In this document: positions 20,403-29,742 of the stretch, in pieces | Layout: each line of letters starts with the position of its first letter | How positions within the stretch are numbered: position 1 is the stretch's first letter | NCBI GenBank assembly: GCA_918797485.1 | Contig: CAKKNE010000002.1 | Location: 1-64,000 of the forward strand | Length of the DNA stretch: 64,000 nt | From: Pelagomonas calceolata | Lineage: Eukaryota; Sar; Pelagophyceae; Pelagomonadales; Pelagomonadaceae | Reading direction: 5' to 3' | The notes under the pieces: generated by a model | Databases searched by the model: none | Seen by the model: the letters and a program-made list of their open reading frames with translations, nothing else | What the model was told of the DNA's origin: nothing | Position numbers and translations under genes: made by a program

Positions 20403-21103
20403 ATGTGGCTCTTCGACTGGGTCTTTAACGTCCTGGCGAACCTGGGCCTGTACCACAAGTCCGCCAAGATCCTCTTCCTGGGCCTGGACAACGCGGGCAA
20501 GACGACGCTGCTGCACATGCTCAAGGAGAACCGCGTGCAGATCCACCAGCCGACGCTGCACCCGAACCAGGACGAGCTGATCATCGGCAACATCCGGTTC
20601 AAGACCTTCGACCTCGGCGGCCACGAGACGGCGCGGCGGCTCTGGAAGGACTACTTCACGACCGTCGACGGCGTCGTGTACATGGTGGACGCGCTCGACA
20701 AGGAGCGCTTCTCCGAGGCGAAGCGGGAGCTCGACTACCTGCTGACCTGCGACGAGCTCGCGTCGGTGCCGTGCCTCGCCGCGCAGAAAACGTCGCGACG
20801 CCTTCGCGCTGAATCGTCGCGACGACTGCTCGACGGCGCGGCGGGGCCGCGTCGTGCACCCGACGCACGGGTTGGTTTCCGCGCAGGTTCCTCGTGCTGG
20901 GCAACAAGATCGACGCGCACTCCGCCGCGAGCGAGGACGACCTGCGCTACGCCCTGGGCCTCTTCGAGACCTACGGCAAGGACACGGGCCGCCGGCCCGA
21001 GGAGGGCGACAACAAAATCAGGCCCATCGAGCTCTTCATGTGCTCGGTCATCCGCAAGATGGGCTACGCGGACGGCTTCCGGTGGCTCGCGCAGTTCTTC
21101 TAG
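20403..21103 (+). CDS. SAR1: Small GTPase SAR1 (COPII coat assembly)
   Basis: 194 aa in two exons (20403-20770; 20887-21103). The SAR1 hallmarks are present: an amphipathic hydrophobic N terminus ([16 protein letters not shown]) in place of a myristoylation glycine, G1 GLDNAGKTT, switch I PTLHPNQ, G3 DLGGHE, G4 LGNKID, and a GFRWLAQFF end. SAR1 recruits Sec23/24 to ER exit sites in its GTP form. The intron (20771-20886, 116 bp, GT-AG) falls just before the G4 strand. It begins GTGCCTCG while the exon after the acceptor begins GTTCCTCG. CGTCGCGACG occurs twice inside it. Nothing recognisable lies in 19879-20402 or 21104-21534. Confidence 0.97.
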
Positions 21104-21534
21104 GCCGCTCTCTAGAGGGGGGACACGCTTCTTATATAACATAGGTTCGAAGAGTGGCATTTCCCCGCCGTTGGCGTGTTGTTGGGTGCGCTATGCTAGA
21201 GGTAGTACTAGTAGACGTTTGTCTAGGTGAGACGCGCGAACTGGTGCAGATACCGATACTGATATCGGTATGCCATACCGTGTGGGTGCCGATGGACTCA
21301 GGGCGCGTGGATCGGGCCGAGTCGAGACGATCGAGACATCTACGGCGTCCGTCTCGGCGTCGAACGCGTCGAACTCGTGCTGCCCCTATGGTCATGCAGA
21401 TGTCGTTAGCCGATGCAGGGACGATGTATCACTACAGTCAGAAATCTTAGATGCAGGCACACTATGTGTTGCAAGCGATGGTGGATGGAATTTGGGAAAG
21501 GGACAAAAAGTGAGGGGGGCGGCGGTCGTCGTCA

Positions 21535-22161
21535 TCAGTTCCACCGGTAATTCTCGAGGCTCGACGGGGGCGCGTCGCCGTCCTCGAAGGAGAAGTGGCC
21601 CCAGTCGTCCTCGTCCTCGGAGTCCACCGAAACTTGCATCGCAATGCCGGCCTCGCGACGGCTGGGGATCGGCATCGGCGCGGCGGCCGCCGCGAGGAGC
21701 AGCGAGGGCTCGGTCGGCGCCGCATCGTCTTCGATCGAGACCTGGCGGACGCGCGGACCGGGGGAGGCGGGCGCCGCCGGCCGCTTCTTGAGCCGGAGCT
21801 TCGGGAGCTTGCGAGGCTTGAGGCCTGCGTGTACGAGTCGACCACTCGTGAGTAGGGTGCTCTCGGCGACGTTAACGCGGCACGGCTAGGTCGACTCCTG
21901 GTCGAGTCCGAGCTGTGAAGGCGCCGCGAAATTTGCGCACTGCTTGATGCCCCAGCGGCGCGGCGCCATGATGGGCGAGGCCGGCGTCGCTTGCGGCGTC
22001 ACGGGTGTCACTTGAGGCGCCGCGGCCGGCACGAAACGCATCTGGCGGGGCGCGGTCGGCGTGGCCCCCGAGCGGGGCGTGACGGGCATCGCCGCCGGCC
22101 GCCGCGAGACGATTGGCGAGGCCGGGGTCGGGTGGCGCCGACGGACGGAGTCGACGTCCAT
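21535..22161 (-). CDS. Small proline/arginine-rich protein, splicing unresolved
   Basis: Exon 1 starts at 22161 (MDVDSVRRRHPTPASP, then SGATPTAPRQMRFVP) and its frame closes near 21890. A second coding stretch, ending at 21535, reads KPRKLPKLRLKKRPAAP, VSIEDDAAPTEPS and a closing acidic segment DSEDEDDWGHFSFEDG...ENYRWN. The two belong together by spacing and composition. I could not find a donor/acceptor pair that joins the frames cleanly, so the model is partial. No family recognised; likely disordered, possibly nuclear. Confidence 0.4.
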
Positions 22162-22690
22162 GATGGGCCTTTTGTCGCGTGCGAGTAACCGGATATCTCT
22201 GCCTTTGCCTAACTTGGGTTAGTGAGGGTCGCGCTCTCGCGTCTTGAACTGCGCGTCCGTGAAGGCAGGTTTCACAGTATTCTAATCGACAGCGACCGTC
22301 AAACAGCGTTCGCCTGTGAGACCACAGGTTGCCTTGATTAATAAAAGCTCTGAAGCACTCGAAGTGCCAATGGTGCCAAGGGCCCCGGCCCGGCAGAATC
22401 AGGAAGCTTAGAGCCCCTGTGTGATTCCTCTTGCGGTGGCTTTGACGCCTGGCAGAGCCCCAACTCCCGCGCGCGGCGTCGAACGGCGCGCCGTGAGCGT
22501 CGAGAATAGAAAACCACCCTCGCAGAAGAAATCTTCATCTGAGGAGGAGTAAAAATGAAGTTTCAAACACCCCCGAAGGCAACATAACAATTGCAAAAAC
22601 TTGCGGGTTTTGCCTCAGCTGCTGAGACCGGCATTTCATAGCCTTGGGCAAGCCCACCGTGTGCAGTTGGTAGCTGACGTGCAGTTTAAA

Positions 22691-25393
22691 ATGAGCGATC
22701 GCGCCTGGCGCCAGAACAGCGACGCGCTTGCAGCGTTCGGCTCCGCACCAGCTGCAAAGCCGAGGAGGCCACCGCCTCAGCAGCCGCAGCAGCGGTCGCG
22801 CGCCGCGGCCGCGGCGCCCGACGCGTTTTCGACGCTTGTCGCGGACGCGTTCGCGACAACGCGGCCGGCGCCACCGCGGCCGGCGTCGGTCCGCAGCGCG
22901 CCGCCGGCGGGCGCGAACGCGAACCCGTTTCGCGCGGGCAGCAGCGCGCGCACGGCGGACCCGTTCGCGAGCAGCAACGGCTCCGCGCGCCCCGCGGACC
23001 CCTTCGCCGACGCCGACTCGCTCTACGAGGCGCTGCCGGCCGCGCCGCCCGCGCGGCCCGCGGCGCAGCTGCCGGCGAATCCCTTCGCGCCGCCACCGAT
23101 GCGCGCCGCCGCGCCGACGCGCGCGCGCGCGGCGCCCATGTCGACCGGCTATCCGCCGCCGGTGCTGGCGCCGCCCGCGATGCTGGCGCCGACGTCGATG
23201 ATGGCGTCGCCCATCGTCGCGCCGCCATCAATCGTCGCGCCGCCGACGCTGGCGACGACGCTGGCGTCGCCGCCGTCGCCCATAGCGCGGCGGCCGCCGC
23301 CGGCGCCGCGGCGGCCGGGAAATCCGTTCGCGGGGCTGGGCGCCGACGCGGACCCGAGGCTCGGCGCGTCGCCACGATCAAACGATCCCTTCGCGCCGGG
23401 CACGGACGCGAGGCCCGGTGCGCCGCCACGATCAAACGATCCCTTCGCGCCGGGCGCGGACGCGAGGCCCGGCGCGCCGCCACGATCAAACGATCCCTTC
23501 GCGCCGGGAGCGAGGCACGGCGCACCGCCACGATCAAACGATCCCTTCGCGCCGGGCGCGCCGCCGCGGCCGAACGACCCGTTCGCGCCGGGCGCGGACG
23601 CGACGCCCGGGGCGCCGCCGGACAATCCGTTTGCGGGGCTGGGCGCGGACGCGAGGGCGGCGCCGCCGAGCAACCCGTTCGCGCCAGGCGGGCTGGCGGA
23701 CGCCTGGACGGCAGCCGACGCGGACCTGAACTTCGGGCTCCTGCTCGGCGCCGGCGCGCCGGGCGACGCGTCGGGAGAGACAAACAACGGCGACGACGCG
23801 GCGAAGCGCCGCGAGCGCGCGCACAGCCTCAAGGAGCTGCTCGCGACGGAGCGCGTCTACCGGGACCAGCTGGCCTGCGTCGTCGAGCGGCTCCAGCGGC
23901 CGCTGGCGTGGGCGTGCGCGGGCGGGCCGGCGCCGGCCGACGCCGCGGACGCGCGCGCGCTGCCGGGCGCCGAGGTCGCGCGGGCGCTCCACGCGGCGCT
24001 GGACCCGCTGCCCGCCGCGGCGCTGCTGGCCATCTCGGACGCGCTTATCGCGCAGCTCGCGGCGCGGACGGCCGACGGCGGCACGGAGCGCGTCGGCGAG
24101 GTCTTCGAGGCCGCGGCGCCCAAGGTGCTCGAGGCCATGTGCTCGTGGTACGACTGGCACGAGCGCGCGGCGTCGGAGCTGCGGCGGCTCACGGAGGCGT
24201 CGGCGGGCGCGCGCGCGTTCGTGCGGCGCGCCGAGGCCGACGAGCGGTGCGGCGACGGCCGCGCGGCCCGGCGCGGCACTCCAACGGAACGCCTACACCT
24301 TGACTCGGACCTCCCGCGCAGGCGCGGAGACGCTGCTGATCGCGCCGACGCAGCGGCTCGCGCGGCAGCTCCTCTTCCTGAAGCGGCTGCGCGGCGCGAC
24401 GGACGCGCGGCACGTCGACGCGGCCGCGCTCGCGCGCGCCGAGAAGCGCTGGCTCGCGACGCTCGACGCCTGCGACGCCGTCGCCGGCGCGTGCCCGCGA
24501 GGACACATCACGTTCGAAGCGTATCTCACCGGTCGGGTTCCCGCGCAGGCGCGCACGCGGCGCGCCGCCGCGCCGAGGCGCTCGCGCGGCTGCTCGACGG
24601 CGCGCCGCCGGGCTGCGCCGTCGCGGCGGCGGGCCGGCGCCTCGCGCACGAGGGCGAGCTCGCCAAGGTCGGCAACGCGACGGTGCGGCCCGACTACTTC
24701 GCGCTCTTCGAGACGAGCGCCGGCGCGGAGCTCCTGCACGCGTCCGCGCCCGACGCGCGCGGCCGCCTCGCCTTCCGGCGCTTCCTCCGCGTGCTGCACG
24801 TCGAGGACGTCGAGGTGCTCGACGGCGGCGGCGACGCGGCGCTCGGCGGCATCGACGCCAAGAAGCTCGTCTTCGCGAAGCGCCGGTCGCTCACGGCGGC
24901 GCAGGGCGACCAGGCCCTCGACCGCGCGCTGCTGCTGCGCGTCGTCTGCGCGGACCCGCGCGACTGGAGCCGCGGCCACGTCTACTCGCTCGGCGGCGAC
25001 CGCGCGGCCCTCGTCGAGTGGAAGGCCAAGCTCGCCGGCGCGCTGGGCCGGCGCGGCGCCGAGTGGAAGCTGCGCTTCAAGGGGCCGGCGACGTGCCTCG
25101 GCGAGGCGCCCGGCGCGCGCGCCGACGGCGGCGCGGCCGACGGCGCGCGCCGCGACGCGTTCCTCTGGTTCTTCTCGGGCCCGCGCGGCGCGCTGCTCGT
25201 GCGCGCGACGGCGGGCCGCCGGCGGTCCGGCAAGCTCGAGTGGCGCGACGCGTGGCGCGTCGACGGCGTCGCGGCGGCCGCGGACGGCGACGCGTTCCGC
25301 GTCGCCGCGCGCGCGCCGGGGGACGGCCGGCCCTGGACGCTGCTCTTCGCGTCCGAAGACCGCGACGTCATCGTGGCGCTCATGAAGAAGTAA
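22691..25393 (+). CDS. RhoGEF (DH-PH) with an N-terminal array of DPF and NPF motifs
   Basis: 859 aa in three exons (22691-24260; 24322-24486; 24549-25393). Residues 1-385 are disordered and carry about seven NPF and eight DPF tripeptides, including five tandem copies of a block with RSNDPFAPG or RPNDPFAPG (about 23370-23600). NPF binds EH domains and DPF binds the AP-2 alpha ear, so the tail is a clathrin-adaptor hook. A DH domain follows (RAHSLKELLATERVYRDQL; later LLIAPTQRLARQLLFLKRL, the conserved PIQR-type helix), then a PH-like domain (ELAKVGNATVRPDYFALFE, RRFLRVLHVEDVEVL). A second PH-like fold may end the protein (GKLEWRDAWRVDGV...WTLLFASEDRDVIVAL). It probably activates a Rho GTPase at endocytic sites, as intersectin does. 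Confidence 0.75.
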   Translation: MSDRAWRQNSDALAAFGSAPAAKPRRPPPQQPQQRSRAAAAAPDAFSTLVADAFATTRPAPPRPASVRSAPPAGANANPFRAGSSARTADPFASSNGSARPADPFADADSLYEALPAAPPARPAAQLPANPFAPPPMRAAAPTRARAAPMSTGYPPPVLAPPAMLAPTSMMASPIVAPPSIVAPPTLATTLASPPSPIARRPPPAPRRPGNPFAGLGADADPRLGASPRSNDPFAPGTDARPGAPPRSNDPFAPGADARPGAPPRSNDPFAPGARHGAPPRSNDPFAPGAPPRPNDPFAPGADATPGAPPDNPFAGLGADARAAPPSNPFAPGGLADAWTAADADLNFGLLLGAGAPGDASGETNNGDDAAKRRERAHSLKELLATERVYRDQLACVVERLQRPLAWACAGGPAPADAADARALPGAEVARALHAALDPLPAAALLAISDALIAQLAARTADGGTERVGEVFEAAAPKVLEAMCSWYDWHERAASELRRLTEASAGARAFVRRAEADERCGDGRAARRGTPTERLHLDSDLPRRRGDAADRADAAARAAAPLPEAAARRDGRAARRRGRARARREALARDARRLRRRRRRVPARTHHVRSVSHRSGSRAGAHAARRRAEALARLLDGAPPGCAVAAAGRRLAHEGELAKVGNATVRPDYFALFETSAGAELLHASAPDARGRLAFRRFLRVLHVEDVEVLDGGGDAALGGIDAKKLVFAKRRSLTAAQGDQALDRALLLRVVCADPRDWSRGHVYSLGGDRAALVEWKAKLAGALGRRGAEWKLRFKGPATCLGEAPGARADGGAADGARRDAFLWFFSGPRGALLVRATAGRRRSGKLEWRDAWRVDGVAAAADGDAFRVAARAPGDGRPWTLLFASEDRDVIVALMKK
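24261..24321 (+). other. GC-AG intron, GCGC family
   Basis: 61 bp, starts GCGCGGCCCGGC, ends ACCTCCCGCGCAG; the first six bases are complementary to CCGCGC at the end. The exon after the acceptor also begins GCGCGG, a 6-bp direct repeat. Phase 1; no GT in phase exists. Confidence 0.75.
24487..24548 (+). other. GC-AG intron, GCGC family
   Basis: 62 bp, starts GCGCGTGCCCGC, ends GGTTCCCGCGCAG, phase 1. GGCGCG is present at both junctions. Removal gives DAVAGAHAARRR in the DH domain. Confidence 0.75.
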
Positions 25394-25462
25394 ACATGTG
25401 TAGTGGTGCTTTATACATTTGTCTCCTCCATTCCTCCTCCGAGTCCGGCGTTCCTCCGGCGT

Positions 25463-25487
25463 CCTTCCTTCCTTCCTTCCTTCCTTA
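25463..25487 (+). repeat. TTCC microsatellite
   Basis: Six CCTT units between the convergent RhoGEF and Kelch genes. The rest of this 225-bp gap shows nothing. Confidence 0.9.
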
Positions 25488-25618
25488 GGCTCGTTTTTTA
25501 ATTCACTAGTACTAGTATCCAGCCCGGGGGCCTGACTCGGACTCGGAGGTATTTTTTTTTGTCACTGAAAGTTTACTAGTAAACAACTTGAACATACAAA
25601 ACGCGTGGGGAGGAGCGC

Positions 25619-26866
25619 CTAGCTCTTCGCCGTCGCGGAGAGCGTGAGGAGGTGGACGTCGTTCAGGAGACGCGGCGCCGGGTCCTTCTTGCAGTAGGAG
25701 CCTGACGTCGAGCCGCCGACGATGAAGACGTCCCTGCCCTTGATCGCACTCGCGTGGCCGTGGCGCGGCAAGGGGGGCTCGCCCGGGAAGCCGTGGCCGT
25801 GGCGATCTCGACGCCAGACGGGGCGATGCGGTTGTTGCAGGCTGAGGATGGCACAGTCGTTGTGGCACACGGCTCCCCGATCCGGAGCCGCCGCGGCGCG
25901 CGTGTCTTCCGCGGGCCCGGTGCCACCGAAGATGTAAATACCGTGCCCGTTCGTGACGGCCGAGAGCCCGTAGCGATCCGACGGCGTGACGCCCTGCGGT
26001 TTCGTAGGGATCCAGGATCCCGTCCCGCGGTGCTCGTCCACTTCCAGGCACGCCACGAAAGAGTGCGAAGGAATGCAACCGTCCGCCCCGTAGCCCCCGA
26101 AGATGAAAATGGCGTCCCACTCGCCGGGCGCCTTCGTCGCGGCGTGGCCTGCGAGATCAAGATTTAGTCGCGTCGCGCACTCACTGGTCGATTTCCACAC
26201 CGCGCCCCGCCGCTCCGCCCCATCATGGCGTTCGGCGCGCCCTGGTCCACGACGCGCCACCAGACCAGCGTATCAAGGTTTAAAGCATAGCTATCACTTC
26301 GCCAGCTGACGCCGTCGTATCCCCCAACAACGACCAAAGACGTCCCGATCTGGACGCCTGTGTGCCCTTCGCGGGGGACGGGCTTCTCGCCGACGCAGGC
26401 GCACTCGCGCCATCGTCCTCTTGGGTGCTTCCCCCCCTCGAGAGTGAGGCGCCAGACGTCGTTCAAGTATCCTCGAGAAGATGCTCCGCCGAAGACCCAG
26501 ACGCCGCCGCCGTGCGCCCAGGTCGTGTGGTGCGCGCGCCGCGGCGGCTTTTCGTCGCTGGTCTCCTGCAAGACGCTCCACTCGGGCGCCAGCGGCTCGG
26601 CGCATTCTAGACAATGAGTCTCGTCCGAGAAGCCGCCGCCGTAGCCCCCGAAGATGAAACACCGGGTCCCGACGAACGCGGCAGAAGCCCCTTTGAACTC
26701 CAAGGGAGCCTGCGCGGAATGACGCCGTCGCGTAACTGCCTCGGTGCATGCGGCCGCGTCGACGGCGTCGAGACGACGCGTCAACGTGAGCTTCAATTTC
26801 TACGCCGAGCCAGACCGCGGGCCCACCGACCTCTAGGTCACGCCAGCAGCCGTACGAGCCAGCCAT
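25619..26866 (-). CDS. Kelch-repeat beta-propeller protein
   Basis: 367 aa in three exons (26866-26804; 26709-26199; 26148-25619). At least five Kelch units are visible: CFIFGGYGGG, VWVFGGASSRGYLND, SLVVVGGYDGV, AIFIFGGYGADG, IYIFGGTGP, VFIVGGSTSGS, each with the double glycine and a downstream aromatic/tryptophan turn. The whole product is a propeller with no extra domain, so it is probably a protein-binding scaffold. Intron 1 (26710-26803, 94 bp) ends ATTCCGCGCAG like several GC-AG introns. Intron 2 (26149-26198, 50 bp) starts GTGGAAATCGACC, nearly the same as the first intron of the exonuclease gene at 37.8 kb. Confidence 0.85.
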
Positions 26867-27066
26867 GCTTCCTTCACCAACCTGGTCTTCCCTATAGCCG
26901 TCTCTCCGTCGGAAGCTGCCCCAAAAGAGGGCTGCTCTTAAGATCTGGCTGCCCAGCCTCGACTAACGAAAGACTGCCAAGCTGCCGATACCTCCAATAG
27001 GTGTGTGTGTGTTGTTATAGCCTAACCCCCTCGCCCGCTAACGAGCGGTTGCGAAAGACGAGACTT

Positions 27067-27110
27067 GCTGGTACCGGTACCGTAGGTACTTGCTGGTACA
27101 AAAAAGTACT
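27067..27110. repeat. GGTACC-rich palindromic cluster
   Basis: GGTACCGGTACCGTAGGTAC sits within a run of GTAC steps. Similar clusters lie at 45036, 51203 and 62736. The rest of the 26867-27353 gap is featureless. Confidence 0.6.
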
Positions 27111-27353
27111 GCGGTATGTGCCATTTTTAGCAGCATAAGGCGCGTCGAGCAGCGCGGAAATTGCCCGCAAAGGCGCTCCTGCGCGGCATTCACGCCTCTG
27201 ACCATCACCGCACACGTTCGGCCAGCTTTAATCGCTGCATTCGCATCACTGCGGTCGAGGTGCGGCCTCAGCTTTGGTGCGCAGCTTAGCGGCGCGCGCG
27301 CAAAACGCCGTCGAGAGGCGTCGCCGGAGGAGACACACAAACGAAAAAGAATA

Positions 27354-27617
27354 ATGGAAGACGACCTCTACGGCGACCTCGACGCCGGCGTCGCGTCGGC
27401 CGAGGTCGCCCGGCTGCGCGCCGACCTCTCGCGCGCCGAGGCGTCGGCCGCCACCGCGGACGGCGAGCTCTCGCGCGCGCGGGCCGAGGCGGCGCAGCTG
27501 CGCCAGGCCAACGAGATCCTCGAGCGGAACATATCGGTGCTGTTCAACACGGCCCTCGCCGAGCTCGCGCGCAAGGACCGCGAGATCGCCCGGCTGCAGG
27601 GGGTGGCGGGTACGTGA
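27354..27617 (+). CDS. Short coiled-coil protein, FLASH N-terminus-like
   Basis: 87 aa. An acidic start (MEDDLYGDLDAG) leads into one continuous coiled coil closing with LRQANEILERNISVLFNTAL and LARKDREIARLQ. That arrangement (LYxxLD, then a coiled coil with E-x-L-x-x-NIS-x-L-x-x-TA and RKDxEI) resembles the N-terminal region of FLASH/CASP8AP2, which binds Lsm11 of U7 snRNP in histone pre-mRNA cleavage. The histone genes at 41.9 kb have the matching stem-loop. The resemblance is short and from memory, so the call is tentative; the coiled coil is sure. Confidence 0.45.
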   Translation: MEDDLYGDLDAGVASAEVARLRADLSRAEASAATADGELSRARAEAAQLRQANEILERNISVLFNTALAELARKDREIARLQGVAGT

Positions 27618-27633
27618 TAAAGATTCACAAAAC

Positions 27634-28389
27634 CTACTTACAGAGCGCCCCGAAGCGCCGCGCGACGCGCCGGCGCGCCGTCTCGACGATCGCCGACGGC
27701 TTCGACGCGTTCTCGCGGACGCCCCGCCCGCCGAGGCGCTCGAGGGCGCGCGCGAAGCGCTCGAGGCGCGCGGCCGCGCGGAGGAACTGCTGGAGGTTCT
27801 CGCGGACGGCGCCGCGCCGCCGCCGCTCCTCCTCGCCGAGGCGCCCGCCGAGCGCGCGCCGCCCCGCCCGGAGCTCGCCGAACGCGGCGTCGCCGCAGAC
27901 GTCCCGCACGTAGGCGCAGGCGTCGAAGTCGGCCGCCGCGGCGCCGCCGCCGCGCAGGCCCAGGCCCAGCGGGTCGTCGGCCGCCGGCCCCTCGGCGTCG
28001 TCGTCCCAGAGCAGCCCGCCGTCCCCGACGCCGTCGCCGCGGCCCCAGTCGCGGTCCAGGGGCTCGGCCTCGGCCCAGGTCGTCGGGCCCGCCGCGGCGA
28101 GGCGCGCGCGCGCGGGCGGACCGCGCGCGGGCGGCGGCGACGCGGCGGCCGGCGCCGCGCCCGCCCGCCGCCGCGCGTCCTGCCAGGCCTCGTCGTCGCT
28201 GCTGCTGGCGTCGGGATGCTGCTGCTGCTGCTCGCGCGCCGCGCGCGCTGCCGCGAGGCGCCGCGCGAAGTCCTCGTCGTCGGAGTCGTCGTCGGAGCTC
28301 GCGCGCGGCGGCGGCGTCCGCTTCTTTTTTTTCTTCAGGAACGTCTTCTTCGCGAGCGACCAGCCGGCGTTCTTGCGCGGTCTAGGCAT
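27634..28389 (-). CDS. Short Sec5 (exocyst EXOC2)-like protein
   Basis: 251 aa. Basic start (MPRPRKNAGWSLAKKTF), acidic serine tract, then a helical block ADFDACAYVRDVCGDAAF, LRAGRRALGGRLGEEE and VRENLQQFLRAAARLERF. This matches the N-terminal Sec5 core, where 'FD...YL...H....F..L..G...L' precedes 'LV..NF..F'. Sec5 is normally ~900 residues, so the helical rods and C-terminal domain are absent. The stop lies 16 bp from the stop of the convergent coiled-coil gene. A GTAAGT spans the stop codon, but continuation would run antisense through that gene without an open frame. Either a truncated paralogue or a distinct short protein. Confidence 0.45.
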   Translation of the reverse strand: MPRPRKNAGWSLAKKTFLKKKKKRTPPPRASSDDDSDDEDFARRLAAARAAREQQQQHPDASSSDDEAWQDARRRAGAAPAAASPPPARGPPARARLAAAGPTTWAEAEPLDRDWGRGDGVGDGGLLWDDDAEGPAADDPLGLGLRGGGAAAADFDACAYVRDVCGDAAFGELRAGRRALGGRLGEEERRRRGAVRENLQQFLRAAARLERFARALERLGGRGVRENASKPSAIVETARRRVARRFGALCK

Positions 28390-28804
28390 TTGGTTTTTTT
28401 TTGTGCTCTAATTTGGGAGGGCTAGTCTCCTCGCGTTAGAATCGTGATAGATGGAGGAATGCTTGCGATTTGTGAATTTTGGGACCAGGCGTCCGTCGCG
28501 ACTTGGCTGCTGGCAGCGATGGTTGACTGGCGGTGATGCGTCTGCAGTCACGTGTTGGGCGCTTGCGCTGCTTTTGCGCGTAATGTCAGGACGTTCCTCA
28601 CGCCAACAGAACTCAACTCCACCACGAGCCGACCGCTTTGCGCGGCTCGGTGAGGCCACGGGGACAAAAGCGGTGCCGGGGCGGCAGCGAGAGCTGTTCG
28701 TCGTGCCAACACCAACCGTGCGACGAGGATCTGCCGGCGTAATAGCTAGCGATGAGTCCGCCTCGCTTGGATGCCTGCTTGGCCTCTGGCAAATGCTAGG
28801 CATC

Positions 28805-28828
28805 CCTAGTGTCTTACACGCCGCTAGC
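28805..28828 (+). promoter_or_regulatory. CTAG-flanked dispersed motif, copy 3
   Basis: CCTAGTGTCTTACACG then CCGCTAGC, 417 bp before the ATG at 29245. Nothing else is seen in 28390-29244. Confidence 0.5.
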
Positions 28829-29244
28829 GGCCCTCACCTCAGGGGTTTTAAAGTCCCCAGGGAAGCGTCAGCGGAGGCTTCCCGGGCTGCCGCAGGAAGC
28901 CCTCGCCACGAGATCGGAGGAGAGGACACCACCCACCCGCGTGCGGCCCTTCGTTGTGGGTGAGACAAACAAAACCAACCTACCGCGAGGATTCCGGGGC
29001 TTGTGCTTCGACCATTGTTATTATGGACGCTTCTGCGGGCCCATACGTAGATTAAAATTTCAAGAGAGATTCAACTTTTGGGTGTGGCCCAGGCCTCTCT
29101 CTGCATCTCTCTTCCGCGTTACATGCTGCCCCAAGCAGCCGCGCTGATGCGCCTGTGACGGCAGACGGCGACTTGCAAACCCGGCTCCGCGAAGGCTGGA
29201 AGGCTGCCGCGAGGGCAGCGCAGCAGCTGCCCCATTCCATCATC

Positions 29245-29742
29245 ATGTCGAAGCGCGCCGACGGCGCGGCGGCAGCCCGTGACGACGACGACGCATCACC
29301 GTCAGGCAAAAGCGACGACGACGAGGGCTCGTCGGGCGACGGGGAGCCCTCGTCGCCGTTGGAGCCGTCCGAGGCGTTCAAGCGGCCGCGACTCGCCTCG
29401 GACGCGCGGAAGCCGATCCAGACGCGCGCGCGCGAGCCGAGGCCGCTGGTCTGGCGCGACACCGCCGAGGAGACCGACGCGCCGCCGATTGCGCCGCGGC
29501 GGCCGCGGAGGCAGCCGCGCGCCGCGTCGCCGCCGCCCGAGGCCTCCGAGGCCCCCGAGGCCCCGGACGCGTCGTCGGAGACCCCGACGCCGGAATTGAA
29601 TGCGCGGACGCTCGACGATCCCGCCGCTGTGTTGCCGTCTTCGCCGCCGCCCGCGCCCGCAGCCGCGCCCGCCGCACCGCCTGCCGCGGAGGCGACGCCT
29701 ACCGACGCAGCTGCGGGCGCAATGGCGCGATCAGCTTCGTAA
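29245..29742 (+). CDS. Hypothetical disordered protein
   Basis: 165 aa from the ATG at 29245. Composition is serine/acidic, then arginine-rich (RPRRQPRAASPPPE), then a proline/alanine tail. No domain. The high-GC third positions match neighbouring genes and end sharply at the stop, which is the main reason to believe it. It could instead be the first exon of a larger decayed gene, since the next 2 kb change composition. Confidence 0.4.
   Translation: MSKRADGAAAARDDDDASPSGKSDDDEGSSGDGEPSSPLEPSEAFKRPRLASDARKPIQTRAREPRPLVWRDTAEETDAPPIAPRRPRRQPRAASPPPEASEAPEAPDASSETPTPELNARTLDDPAAVLPSSPPPAPAAAPAAPPAAEATPTDAAAGAMARSAS

Noticed and set aside
27580-27640. GTAAGT donor across the stop of the Sec5-like gene
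   Set aside because: The downstream frame closes within about 20 codons and runs antisense to the coiled-coil gene.
28451-28963. 170-codon plus-strand frame upstream of the disordered protein
   Set aside because: No domain, no matching codon bias, and it spans one of the dispersed promoter motifs.
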